Positions 15,335 to 23,637 of a stretch of 64,000 nucleotides of DNA are shown here, piece after piece (within the stretch, counting starts at the first letter, position 1; each line of letters begins with the position of its first letter). Made by a program: the position numbers and the translations under genes. Below the pieces are notes generated by a model. That model was not told where the DNA came from, ran no database searches, and saw nothing but the letters and a program-made list of their open reading frames with translations. The stretch is from CAZFOB01 sp964520325 (GTDB lineage: Bacteria > Actinomycetota > JAICYB01), in contig CAZFOB010000008.1 of NCBI GenBank assembly GCA_964520325.1, positions 62,001 to 126,000 on the forward strand, written 5' to 3'.

Positions 15335-17845
15335 TTACTCGTACTGCAGCGCCGTGACCACGTGCAGGCGTGCGGCGCGGCGTCCGGGGGCGATGGCCGC
15401 GATGACGGCGATGACGACTGCGAAGATGGCGACGAAGGGAACCCACGCCCACGGATAGATCGTCGGGATCTGGAAGCCGAAGCCGTCCGAGGTATCGCGG
15501 ATGACGAGGAACGCGAGGAGCAGCCCGAGCGGGATCGAGAGGACGAACGCCGTCAGGCCCATCGTCGCCGACTCGACGAGCACCATGCGCCATGCTTGCG
15601 AACGCGTCACGCCGAGTGCCCGAAGGATCCCGATCTCCCTGAAACGGTGAAGCACCGACATGGCGAGGGTGTTGGCGAGCCCGAGCAGTCCGACGATGGC
15701 TGCGACGGCGAGGATCGCGTAGACGATCTGGAAGTACGTCCCGACCTGGCCGCGCGCCTCCTCCTTCTCCTCGGCAGCGGTGGAGATCTCGAGCTGGCGG
15801 GCAGGCAGTGCCGTCTTGAGCGCATCGCCGACTGCTTCGGCGTCGGCGCCGTCGGCAACGCGGAGGACGTACGCCGATGGACGCCCGGCCGACAGGTACA
15901 ACCGTGAGTCCTTGATCCCCATCGTGATCGTTGGTGGGCCCGGGTTGGGGGCGTACGTTCCGGCGACCCCGAACGCGCGGTTGCCCTTCGTCGTTTCGAT
16001 CATCACGTCGTCGCCGCGGCCGACCCCGAGCGTTCGCGCGAAGTCCGACGCCATGAGTACCTCCCCGCCCTGAGTCAGCGCCTGTTTCGCGCTCGCGTCG
16101 TCGCCGTCCGACCAGAAGAAGCTCGACACGCCGAAGTACGTGTCCGGTTCGATCGTATTGACGAATACCTCCTCGCGCTCGCCGTCGTCGAGGAGAGTGG
16201 AGAATCCGAATCGGATGGGCGATACCTGATCGACGTCGGCCTGCGCGGACAGGTCTGCTCCGAGCGTCCCGTCGTCCGGAGAGCCGGATTGGACGAAGAG
16301 GTCGGCGCCGAACTGGCGATCGAGGAGCTCGTCGATGCCAGCGCGAACCGATAGATACAGACCGCCGGTCGCGAAGAGCATGGCCATGACGACCATCACG
16401 AGTGCGAGCGTGTACGCCGAACGGCTGCGCTCCTTCGTGAGGTGAAGCACGGCGACATGACCGACGCCGCGCGCGATGCGATTGGTCGCGCGTCCGAGAA
16501 GCGAAGCCAACGGACGGAGCAGCACCGGGACGACGAGCACCGCACCCAGCAGGATCCCGATCACGCCGAGGGCACCGAGCGCGTTCCCACCGGCGAACTG
16601 CATGGCGATGGAGACCAGCAAGATCGCCGTGCCTGCCATCCATGACCGAGAGAGCTTCGTGTCGCGCGCGTAGTCACCCTTCATCGCTTCGATGGGCGCG
16701 AGCCGCCCGGCACGTCGCGCGGGGACGAGCGCGGAGATCGTCGTGACCACGATCCCGATGAGCACCGCCGCGATCACGGCGCCGGGAGCGATGACGAGGC
16801 CAGGGATGTCCAACTCGAAGAGCGCGCTGATCAGCTGCAGGAGACCGAGTGCGAGCAGGAGACCGAGTCCGAGACCGAGGAATGTCGATACGACACCGAG
16901 AGCGATGGCTTCGGTGAGCACGACGCGACGCACCTGTCTCGAGGTCGCACCAAGCGCGCGAAGCGTCCCGTACATCCGTGTTCGCTCGATGACCGCCATC
17001 GAGAGCGTCAGGTAGATGAGGAATGCGCCGATGAAGAGTGTGATCATCGCGAAGAACGTGAGGAACGTGCCGAAGACGGTGAGAAACTCCTTGAACCCGG
17101 CCGCGAGTGACTCTGCGTTCTGCAGCCGGACGCCCGCCACGGCTGTGAGGTCGTCGTCGATCCATGAGTCGATGTCGGTGTTGGGCTCAAGGATCAGCGA
17201 CGCACTGTTGAAGACGTTGGCCGCATCCCCTTGCAGGACGTGCGCCGTCTGCATCGATGTGAACGTCCCGCCGCCATCACCCGCCGCACCCGCGCCGACG
17301 TCCTTCAGTATCCCGACGACGATGAGGTTGCGTTGCGCGCGACGTCCCTTGATAGGCAGCGCCCGACCGAGCTCGATGTCCTGCTCCTCCGCGAGCGTCG
17401 TCGAGATGACGAGCTCGTTCTTGCCGGGGGCGGCGAAGCGTCCGGACTCGAGCTCGTAGTCCTGGATCTTCTGCGCCAGCGCGGGCTCGATGCCGCCAAC
17501 GAAGATCTGCAAGGGATCATCGGGATCGTCCGCATCAAAGAAGCCGGGGACCGATGTCCCGAATCCGAATTCAGGAACCAGATCGTCGACGCCGGGCAAC
17601 GCGCGGAGCTTCTCGATCGCCCCGGCCGGGAGCTTCGCGTCGAAGGCGCCGACGGGTCCGGCGACGACGTCGGCGCGTCCGGTGAAGCCTTCGATCAGCT
17701 CGTCGGCGCCCTTCTGCGTCGTCGCGTTGCTGACGAGGACGCCGAAGAGGATCGCGACGCCGAGCACGATGCCGGCCCCGGTGAGGACCGACCGTCCTTT
17801 CCTATGCGCCAAGCTCCTGGAGCCAAGAGAGGACAGCTTTCGCAC
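15335..17845 (-). CDS. ABC exporter permease with two FtsX/MacB core domains
   Basis: An 836-residue membrane protein: one N-terminal helix (GRSVLTGAGIVLGVAILFGVL), a large extracytoplasmic MacB-like domain, three helices (FGTFLTFFAMITLF onward), a short linker, then a second repeat of extracytoplasmic domain and three helices ending with ALQYE. This duplicated FtsX architecture (10 helices) belongs to exporters of lipids or lipoproteins or to mechanotransmission systems. The GTG at 17845 follows GGAGGT by 7 bases and is preferred over ATG at 17863, which has no ribosome-binding site. It overlaps the end of the ATPase gene by 44 bases, so the two are co-translated. Confidence 0.88.
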   Translation of the reverse strand: MRKLSSLGSRSLAHRKGRSVLTGAGIVLGVAILFGVLVSNATTQKGADELIEGFTGRADVVAGPVGAFDAKLPAGAIEKLRALPGVDDLVPEFGFGTSVPGFFDADDPDDPLQIFVGGIEPALAQKIQDYELESGRFAAPGKNELVISTTLAEEQDIELGRALPIKGRRAQRNLIVVGILKDVGAGAAGDGGGTFTSMQTAHVLQGDAANVFNSASLILEPNTDIDSWIDDDLTAVAGVRLQNAESLAAGFKEFLTVFGTFLTFFAMITLFIGAFLIYLTLSMAVIERTRMYGTLRALGATSRQVRRVVLTEAIALGVVSTFLGLGLGLLLALGLLQLISALFELDIPGLVIAPGAVIAAVLIGIVVTTISALVPARRAGRLAPIEAMKGDYARDTKLSRSWMAGTAILLVSIAMQFAGGNALGALGVIGILLGAVLVVPVLLRPLASLLGRATNRIARGVGHVAVLHLTKERSRSAYTLALVMVVMAMLFATGGLYLSVRAGIDELLDRQFGADLFVQSGSPDDGTLGADLSAQADVDQVSPIRFGFSTLLDDGEREEVFVNTIEPDTYFGVSSFFWSDGDDASAKQALTQGGEVLMASDFARTLGVGRGDDVMIETTKGNRAFGVAGTYAPNPGPPTITMGIKDSRLYLSAGRPSAYVLRVADGADAEAVGDALKTALPARQLEISTAAEEKEEARGQVGTYFQIVYAILAVAAIVGLLGLANTLAMSVLHRFREIGILRALGVTRSQAWRMVLVESATMGLTAFVLSIPLGLLLAFLVIRDTSDGFGFQIPTIYPWAWVPFVAIFAVVIAVIAAIAPGRRAARLHVVTALQYE

Positions 17846-18632
17846 GACGCTCACCTCCACCATTGCGAGAGCGCGCTGTGAGGTCGAGGCTGCTCGTGAC
17901 GAGCCCGTCCTCGAGGTAGATGACCTCGTCGCCGTACGCGGCGGCGCGCGCATCGTGGGTGACGATGACGATGGTCTGTCCGTGTTCGGTCTGAAGCGAC
18001 TTGAGCAGATCGAGGATCTGTGAGCCGGTGCGCGTGTCGAGGTTGCCCGTCGGCTCGTCCGCGAGGATCACCGCCGGGGACGGCAAGATCGCGCGCGCGA
18101 TGGCTGCGCGCTGTTGCTGTCCTCCCGAGATCTGCGAGGGGAGCTTCTTCGCGCTGTCCGTGAGTCCGACTTGCTCGATGACGTCGGCGAGGCGCTCGCG
18201 GTATGAGTCGGGGCTCTGTCCCGCGATGACGAGCGGGAGCGCCACGTTCTCCGCGACCGAGAGCACAGGGACGAGGTTGAAGAACTGGAACACGAACCCG
18301 ATCGACCCCCGGCGCGCGAGCGTGACCTCTTTGTCGGACAGACCCGAGAGCGGCTTGCCTTCGAGGAAGACGTTGCCGGACGTCGGCGCGTCCAGGCCCC
18401 CGAGCAAGTGAAGCAGCGTCGACTTCCCCGAGCCCGATGGTCCCATGACCGAAAGGAAGGCGCCGGGCTCGACGGCAACGGACACACCGTCGAGGGCCTT
18501 CGTGGACGACCCGTTCGTCCGGTACTCCTTGACCAGGTCTTGCGCCGCAAGGATCGGCTCTGCGGCGGGCTTCGGCTTCGCGCGCGGACGCTTGGCGGCG
18601 GGCTTGCGCGCCCTCGGGCGGGGTGTGGTCAT
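17802..18632 (-). CDS. ABC transporter ATPase (LolD/MacB type)
   Basis: A 276-residue nucleotide-binding subunit. GPSGSGKST is Walker A, QISGGQQQR the signature, VILADEPTGNLD Walker B plus D-loop, and IVIVTHDARAA the His switch. It has a 35-residue basic Lys/Pro/Arg extension before the ABC domain and about 45 residues after it, both atypical for this small family. It powers the permease encoded immediately downstream. The ATG at 18632 has no ribosome-binding site, but CAAGCT lies 7 bases upstream, so it may be leaderless. Confidence 0.92.
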   Translation of the reverse strand: MTTPRPRARKPAAKRPRAKPKPAAEPILAAQDLVKEYRTNGSSTKALDGVSVAVEPGAFLSVMGPSGSGKSTLLHLLGGLDAPTSGNVFLEGKPLSGLSDKEVTLARRGSIGFVFQFFNLVPVLSVAENVALPLVIAGQSPDSYRERLADVIEQVGLTDSAKKLPSQISGGQQQRAAIARAILPSPAVILADEPTGNLDTRTGSQILDLLKSLQTEHGQTIVIVTHDARAAAYGDEVIYLEDGLVTSSLDLTARSRNGGGERRAKAVLSWLQELGA

Positions 18633-18757
18633 GAGGGAAAGCTTGCCGGGGCACGATCGCACAAGCAATCCGGAAGGTCCCTGCCTGTGCCCGCGGGGGC
18701 CCCGATGCGCCTCGGGGATGACCCTGAGGGCTCAAGCCAGACGAGGTCTAGCCGCTC

Positions 18758-18788
18758 CACGTGGTCACGTGCTACACTTGTTCACGTG
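18758..18788 (+). promoter_or_regulatory. vapBC promoter: TACACT -10 flanked by three CACGTG palindromes
   Basis: CACGTG occurs at 18758-18763, 18766-18771 and 18783-18788. The -10 box TACACT (18773-18778) lies between the second and third copies, and the third contains the GTG start at 18786 (7 bases after the -10). Repeated palindromes around the -10 are typical operators for an antitoxin-toxin complex, and the geometry implies a leaderless mRNA. Confidence 0.6.
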
Positions 18789-19034
18789 AAGAATGTGGAA
18801 GAGAAGCAGAATGTGACGCTTGCACTTCCGAAGCGGCTGCTCAAGCGTGTGAGGCTGATCGCAGCCGAGCGTGATACGTCGATCTCAGCCATCCTCACGA
18901 CCCTGCTCGAAGGCGTGGCGGACGACGACTACGAGCGCGCGCGACGTCACGCTGTGACGACGATGAACAAGGGGTTCGACCTAGGCACTCAAGGCATGCG
19001 GACGTGGACCCGCGACGAGCTCCATGAGCGATGA
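18786..19034 (+). CDS. VapB-like antitoxin (ribbon-helix-helix)
   Basis: An 82-residue protein: a short basic strand (QNVTLALPKRLLKRVR) followed by two helices (RLIAAERDTSISAILTTLLEG), the ribbon-helix-helix layout, then a C-terminal tail that would neutralise the toxin. It starts with GTG at a leaderless promoter lined with palindromes. It overlaps the PIN toxin gene by 11 bases, the standard antitoxin-first arrangement that ensures coupled translation. Confidence 0.8.
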   Translation: MKNVEEKQNVTLALPKRLLKRVRLIAAERDTSISAILTTLLEGVADDDYERARRHAVTTMNKGFDLGTQGMRTWTRDELHER

Positions 19035-19473
19035 GCGTGGATTCGTCGATTCGAACGTCCTGATCTACGCTCACGACCGGGCTGCGGGTGACCGCAGCGC
19101 ACGAGCTCGCGAACTCGTCGATCAGCTCTGGTCCTCTCGGCGCGGAGCGATCAGCGTGCAGGTTCTTCAGGAGTTCTTCGTGAACCTCACGCGGAGCGTT
19201 CCGGTCTCCGAGGTCGAACGTTTGGTGTCGGACTACGCTTCATGGCGCGTTCACGAACCAACGTCGAGGGATGTGATAGAAGCGATCGCGATCCATCGAA
19301 GATCCAAGATCTCGTTCTGGGACGCGATGATCGTTCGGAGCGCCTCGGCGCTCGATTGCGACGTCCTCTACACCGAAGACCTTAACGACGGACGATCGTA
19401 CGAAGGCGTGCGCGCCGAGAACCCGTTCGACTATCGGTTAGCGAGCTACGGCGAGCGGTTCGAGCTCCCCTGA
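19024..19473 (+). CDS. VapC-like PIN-domain toxin ribonuclease
   Basis: A 149-residue PIN domain. The acidic metal-binding residues are all present: Asp9 (FVDSNVLIYA), Glu50 (VLQEFF), Asp100 (FWDAMIV) and Asp119 (YTEDL). VapC toxins cut tRNA or rRNA when the antitoxin is lost; the target cannot be told here. The stop lies 36 bases inside the 3' end of the convergent acyl-AMP ligase gene. Confidence 0.88.
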   Translation: MSDERGFVDSNVLIYAHDRAAGDRSARARELVDQLWSSRRGAISVQVLQEFFVNLTRSVPVSEVERLVSDYASWRVHEPTSRDVIEAIAIHRRSKISFWDAMIVRSASALDCDVLYTEDLNDGRSYEGVRAENPFDYRLASYGERFELP

Positions 19474-21132
19474 GGTGTAGCGGTCGCGGCACGTCCCGCG
19501 TTGCCTCTTGCCGGACGATGTCTTCGGCAGCGTCCCGGCTGTGATCAACACGACTTCCTCGGGCCCCCGCGGCAACGAGCGCCGGAGCTGCAACATCGCT
19601 TCGCGCGCAACCGCATCGGCGTCCTCAGGAGATGCCGTCGTCTCGGCGACGACGACCATCCGTTCGCGCTCGGGAAGCGAGAACGCGATGACGTTGCCGC
19701 GCCGCACACCCGCAACCTTCTCCGTGTAGAACTCGTAGTCCTCGGGGTAGAGGTTGCGGCCACCGAGGATGATCATGTCCTTCTTGCGTCCGCAGACGAC
19801 CAGACCGTGTTCGGACAGGAATCCGAGATCGCCGGTGTACAGCCAGCCATCGCGGATCGTCTCGCGCGTTGCTTCTTCGTCGCGCCAGTAGCCCTGCATG
19901 ACGCTCGGCCCCCGGACACAGATCTCACCAACGCTTCCGACCGGAAGCGTCTGGTCGTCGCTTCCCTTGATCTCGACGTCGTGCCCGGGGATGGGGTGCC
20001 CGCACGCGACGAGTGCCCTGGCACCCTCGACGCCCGGCGTGGAGCGCACGACGCGCTCTGAACCCTCGAGCGCGTCTCGGTTGACCCACTCGACGTGGAC
20101 GGGCGCTTCGGTGCTCGAGAGCGCGACGGCCAACGTCGACTCCGCGAGCCCGAACATCGGGGTCATGGCGCTCGGGTTGAAGCCGTAGCGCGCGGCGGCG
20201 TCGCAGAACCCGTCGCACGTCTCGATGTCGATGGGCTCCGCGCCGTTGGCGGCGATGCGCCACGACGACAGGTCGAGCGTGCGCGGTCGGTTGGTGATGT
20301 CGCGGGCGGCCAGGCCGTAGCCGAAGTTCGGCGATGCGGTGATCGTGCCCTTGTACCGCGAGATCGCGTCGAGCCACACGCCGGGTCGCCCGAGGAACTC
20401 CTCGGTCGGGATGAGGACGAGATCGGTGCGGAAGATCAGGGCGCCGATCAGCATCCCGATGAGACCCATGTCGTGGAAGAGAGGAAGCCAGGACACGAGA
20501 ACGTCTTTCTCCGGATCTATCCCGAGCATCTCGCCGGCCGCCTGCATGTTGGCGATGAGGTGGCGGTGAGTGAGGACGACGGCGCGAGAGCGACCCGTTG
20601 TGCCCGAGGTGAACTGGAGGAGCGCGAGGTGGCCGGGCTCGACGTCGAGGCGGGGCACATCGGGGACGCCGGCGGGGCCGTCGCCGGCGGCGAGCTCTTC
20701 GAGCGAGCAGATGGTGGCTGCGACATCGATCGGTGGCGCGAGCTCGAGGAGCTGATCCGAGACCACGAGGAGGCGGGTATCGGTCTTGTCGGTGCGGGAG
20801 ACGACGTCGGCGACGAACGCGTCCAGGTCGCTGACGCGGCGGGGGAGTGACAGGACGACTGGTGCGGCCCCGGCGGCCCACGTCCCGAAGAGGACCCGGA
20901 GCAGGTCGGCGCTGGTCGTGCCGAGGATACATACGCGGTCCCCGGGTTCAACGCCCCTTGCCTGCAAAGAGCGAGCGACGCGGGCCGCGTCTTCGCCGAG
21001 TTGGGCGTAGGACAACCGCTGTTGCCCCAGGTCACGATCCACCAGCGTGATGCCGCGGGTGGTCTGCGCCGACCGTTCGAGCGCTTCCGGGACGGTGCCG
21101 ACGAGCTGTTCGGTCTGGGTGATCCGTGTCAA
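19438..21132 (-). CDS. fatty acyl-AMP ligase (FAAL/FadD32-like)
   Basis: A 564-residue adenylate-forming enzyme. LLQFTSGTTGRSRAVVLTH (residues 171-189) is the P-loop motif, FGLAESTLAVA, GWLYTGDLGFL and GRKKDMIILGGRNLYPEDYE are core motifs, and LPKTSSGKRQRGTCRDRY near the C-terminus holds the catalytic lysine. The LPLFHDMGLIG segment and the NLYPEDYE hinge are typical of the FAAL subgroup, which activates fatty acids for transfer to a carrier protein or polyketide synthase rather than to CoA. No carrier or synthase gene is adjacent. The start is TTG after a GGAGGG site; no better start is available upstream of the conserved region. Confidence 0.88.
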   Translation of the reverse strand: MTRITQTEQLVGTVPEALERSAQTTRGITLVDRDLGQQRLSYAQLGEDAARVARSLQARGVEPGDRVCILGTTSADLLRVLFGTWAAGAAPVVLSLPRRVSDLDAFVADVVSRTDKTDTRLLVVSDQLLELAPPIDVAATICSLEELAAGDGPAGVPDVPRLDVEPGHLALLQFTSGTTGRSRAVVLTHRHLIANMQAAGEMLGIDPEKDVLVSWLPLFHDMGLIGMLIGALIFRTDLVLIPTEEFLGRPGVWLDAISRYKGTITASPNFGYGLAARDITNRPRTLDLSSWRIAANGAEPIDIETCDGFCDAAARYGFNPSAMTPMFGLAESTLAVALSSTEAPVHVEWVNRDALEGSERVVRSTPGVEGARALVACGHPIPGHDVEIKGSDDQTLPVGSVGEICVRGPSVMQGYWRDEEATRETIRDGWLYTGDLGFLSEHGLVVCGRKKDMIILGGRNLYPEDYEFYTEKVAGVRRGNVIAFSLPERERMVVVAETTASPEDADAVAREAMLQLRRSLPRGPEEVVLITAGTLPKTSSGKRQRGTCRDRYTSGELEPLAVAR

Positions 21133-21234
21133 GGTTGGGCCCTCCGGGCGCGCGGGAAGAAGCGTTTGGTGACAGACCGGGCGTCATACCTTTGGGTTAC
21201 GGGGGCTGGTCAGAAGGATGAGGCGGCGTTAGCC

Positions 21235-21240
21235 TAAGGT
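21235..21240 (+). promoter_or_regulatory. -10-like TAAGGT, 6 bases before a GTG start
   Basis: TAAGGT-N6-GTG supports initiation at 21247 on a leaderless mRNA. The identical TAAGGT-N6-GTG arrangement is seen on the other strand at 30583-30595. Confidence 0.4.
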
Positions 21241-21246
21241 TGTCTC

Positions 21247-21609
21247 GTGGCGGGTACGAACTCCATTACACGTAAGGCCGTTCTACCCAGCAGAGGGGTC
21301 GCTGACCACAGGAGGTCCGAATTGCAGGCTACGCGCACGCGCCAAGACCAGACGTTCTGGCACATCGTCGAGGACCTTCACTGGAGGCTCGACGACGGCA
21401 GCGGTAGCCCGCCGCCTCCCGGAGAGCCGGAGTTCGACCACGGTGGCGGTGGTGGCGTATGGCCGGTTTGGGCAACGCACATGATCGCGTTCCTTCTCGG
21501 TGGCCTCACCTGGGGTTCTCTTCTGCTGGCGCCGCCGATGCTTCCCGTCGCTGCGCTGATCAGCATCGTTGCTTTCGTCGGCTTTGCTGCCAAACGCCGC
21601 TGGCGCTAG
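21247..21609 (+). CDS. small protein with C-terminal membrane hairpin
   Basis: 120 residues from GTG 21247 (leaderless promoter), or 95 residues from TTG 21322, which follows a perfect AGGAGG by 6 bases; either start may be used. The N-terminal half is polar with a Trp-rich segment (FWHIVEDLHWRLDD) and Pro/Gly/Glu linker. Two hydrophobic helices (about residues 73-95 and 98-115) end in a basic KRRWR tail, so the N-terminus is probably cytoplasmic. Unknown family. It lies just before tRNA-Leu. Confidence 0.55.
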   Translation: MAGTNSITRKAVLPSRGVADHRRSELQATRTRQDQTFWHIVEDLHWRLDDGSGSPPPPGEPEFDHGGGGGVWPVWATHMIAFLLGGLTWGSLLLAPPMLPVAALISIVAFVGFAAKRRWR

Positions 21610-21657
21610 CTGCGCCGGCTGAGCTTCGGCGCCCGCCCCTACTACTCTTGTTCGGAC

Positions 21658-21738
21658 GCGGGCGTGGCGGAATGGCAGACGCGCCGGCCTTAGGAGCCGG
21701 TGGGGAAACCCGTGGGGGTTCAAGTCCCTCCGCCCGCA
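21658..21738 (+). tRNA. tRNA-Leu (UAG)
   Basis: An 81-nt cloverleaf with acceptor GCGGGCG/CGCCCGC, anticodon stem CCGGC/GCCGG around CUUAGGA (anticodon UAG), a long variable arm (GGGGAAACCC) as expected for Leu, and T-arm GGGGGTTCAAGTCCCTC. The CCA tail is not encoded. The next protein gene begins one base later. Confidence 0.96.
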
Positions 21739-21739
21739 C

Positions 21740-23092
21740 ATGACGGTTGTGATGGATAGAGCCCTGCGGTACACGGGACGGGTCATCGACGCCTGGATGC
21801 CGCTCAAGATCGCCTACGACCGTCTGCCGAGCGCGACGATCGGGATCGCCCACCGGGGCAAGCTCACCTACGCGCGCGGGTTCGGTTTCGCGGACGCCGA
21901 GAACGAGATCCCGGCGACACCGCAGACCGCATACCGGATCGCCTCCAACTCGAAGACGTTCACGGCGGTCTGCATCATGCAGCTCGTCGAGCGGGGCAAG
22001 CTCCGCCTGGACGACCGGGTCTCCACGTATCTGCCCTGGTTTTCAGCGAAGGCCAGAGACCGCGACGCTGCCAACATCACGATCCGTCAGGCACTCTCCC
22101 ATTGCGCAGGCGTCTTCCGTGACGGCGACACGCCGCATTGGAATTCCGACGAGTTCCCGACCACAGCGAAGCTCAAACGCTCGGTGTCGCCGTCCACCGT
22201 CGTCTTCGAGAACGCGACCCGATTCAAGTACTCGAACTTCGGGTTCGCGCTGCTCGGTGCCGTCATCGCGAAGGTCAGCGGACAGAGCTACGAGGCATAC
22301 ACGACCGAGCACATCATCAAGCCGCTGCGGATGACGCGGACTGCGCCCGACCTCACGAGAGAATCGCTCGGATGGCTTGGGGCCGGTTATTCGCGCTCGA
22401 TCCCGGATCAGGCGCGCGAGCGGTTCGAGCACTGCAAAACGCACGCCTATGCCTCGGCGACCGGGTTCCTGTCGACGGTCGAGGACCTCGCGAAGTACTA
22501 CTCGGCCCTATCGCTCGCTCGCAACGTCACGACACTCGTTGGACGCGAATCGAAGAAGGAGATGTTCAGGCAGCACTGGACGTCGAAGCTCGACGGAGCG
22601 TACGGCCTCGGATTCGCGGTCATGGAGCAGAACGGCAAGTGGATCGTCGGACACGGCGGCGGATTTCCGGGATTCATCACCAGCACTTCCCTGAACCTCG
22701 ATGACGACATCGCGGTGTTCGTTCTGACGAACAGCAACGACAGTCCAGCCGGCTTTATCGCCGAGGGCATCCGCGAGACGATCTACCGGTTCACCACGGG
22801 TGACTACTTCAAGGGAGCAAGGCATGGACAGACCCGCTTCGAGGGTGCGTACCGCTCGCGGTGGGGCGACCAGATCGTCGTCGGGACGGGCTCGAAGCTC
22901 GTCGCGTTCGCGCCACAGACCCACTCACCGCTCGCCGAGGCAACCACTCTCAAACCGGCGACGGCGAACAGCTTCGTCATGGAGTCGCCGTTCAACTACG
23001 ACTCGGTCGGGGAGCGGGCGAAGTTCGTGATGGGACCCAACAAGAAGGCGAAGCGTCTCATCTGGGGCTCCCAGCAGCTCGAACGCCTCTGA
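21740..23092 (+). CDS. serine hydrolase, class C beta-lactamase/DD-peptidase fold
   Basis: A 450-residue serine hydrolase of the beta-lactamase family. SNSK (Ser69-Lys72) is the catalytic SxxK, YSN (Tyr164-Asn166) the second motif and HGG in VGHGGGFPG the third. A C-terminal domain of about 100 residues after the catalytic region resembles the lipocalin-like end of esterase/DD-peptidase relatives. No signal peptide is evident, so it may act in the cytoplasm, for example on peptides or esters. The ATG at 21740 is one base after tRNA-Leu; ATG 21752 is an alternative. Confidence 0.88.
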   Translation: MTVVMDRALRYTGRVIDAWMPLKIAYDRLPSATIGIAHRGKLTYARGFGFADAENEIPATPQTAYRIASNSKTFTAVCIMQLVERGKLRLDDRVSTYLPWFSAKARDRDAANITIRQALSHCAGVFRDGDTPHWNSDEFPTTAKLKRSVSPSTVVFENATRFKYSNFGFALLGAVIAKVSGQSYEAYTTEHIIKPLRMTRTAPDLTRESLGWLGAGYSRSIPDQARERFEHCKTHAYASATGFLSTVEDLAKYYSALSLARNVTTLVGRESKKEMFRQHWTSKLDGAYGLGFAVMEQNGKWIVGHGGGFPGFITSTSLNLDDDIAVFVLTNSNDSPAGFIAEGIRETIYRFTTGDYFKGARHGQTRFEGAYRSRWGDQIVVGTGSKLVAFAPQTHSPLAEATTLKPATANSFVMESPFNYDSVGERAKFVMGPNKKAKRLIWGSQQLERL

Positions 23093-23105
23093 CTTCGGCG
23101 AGGGC

Positions 23106-23615
23106 CTACCGCGCGGCGGCGATGTGAACGGTCGTGTTGACGTCCACGAGCGCGCCGGATGCGGGAACAGTCGAGATCACACGATCCGACTCGAGCTCTG
23201 GGTCCTTCTTGTAGGTCACCGTTCCGGGTTTGAGGTTGCCGCGATCGATGCGTCGCCGCGCCTCGTCGACGGGCAGGCGTCGCACGTCCGGCACCCGTAC
23301 CTGCGCGGCACCTCGGGTCACTTCGAGTGTGATCGTCGTGTTCTTGTTACGGACGACGGCAGTCTCGGGCTGCTGGCGAACCACCGTTCCCGCGATCCCA
23401 CCGCCTGCGCGGAACACGACCTCGGTGAAGTAGCCGGCCGTTGTGGCTTTCGCGATCGCGGGATTGACCTGCAAGCCAAGGAGGTGGGGGATCCTCGCGG
23501 ACGCGTCGGGCGTTCCGCTCATCAGGTAGACCCCGGCCACAGCAACCACGGCGACGAGCGGACCGACGGGGAGGCGCGCCAGCAGTTCCAAGATCGACTT
23601 CACGAAGCGTTCCAT
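23106..23615 (-). CDS. membrane-anchored PASTA-domain protein
   Basis: A 169-residue protein with an N-terminal helix (residues 14-32, PLVAVVAVAGVYLMSG) and two PASTA repeats, ending IAAAR. PASTA motifs are visible as IPHLLGLQVNPAIAKATTAG...VVRQQPE and VPDVRRLPVDEARRRIDRG...VISTVPASGALV. Such domains bind muropeptides in Stk kinases and PBPs, but no kinase or transpeptidase domain is attached here, so it may be a stand-alone wall sensor or adaptor. Start ATG 23615 is chosen; an upstream ATG would add 11 non-conserved residues. Divergent from the aminotransferase gene. Confidence 0.78.
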   Translation of the reverse strand: MERFVKSILELLARLPVGPLVAVVAVAGVYLMSGTPDASARIPHLLGLQVNPAIAKATTAGYFTEVVFRAGGGIAGTVVRQQPETAVVRNKNTTITLEVTRGAAQVRVPDVRRLPVDEARRRIDRGNLKPGTVTYKKDPELESDRVISTVPASGALVDVNTTVHIAAAR

Positions 23616-23637
23616 GCGGCCAAGGTAGTAGGGCAAC

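Noticed and set aside
15291..16643. Long open frame (about 450 codons) on the minus strand inside the ABC permease gene
   Set aside because: Arg/Gly/Pro-rich shadow frame of a GC-rich gene; the permease frame has clear FtsX motifs and helices.
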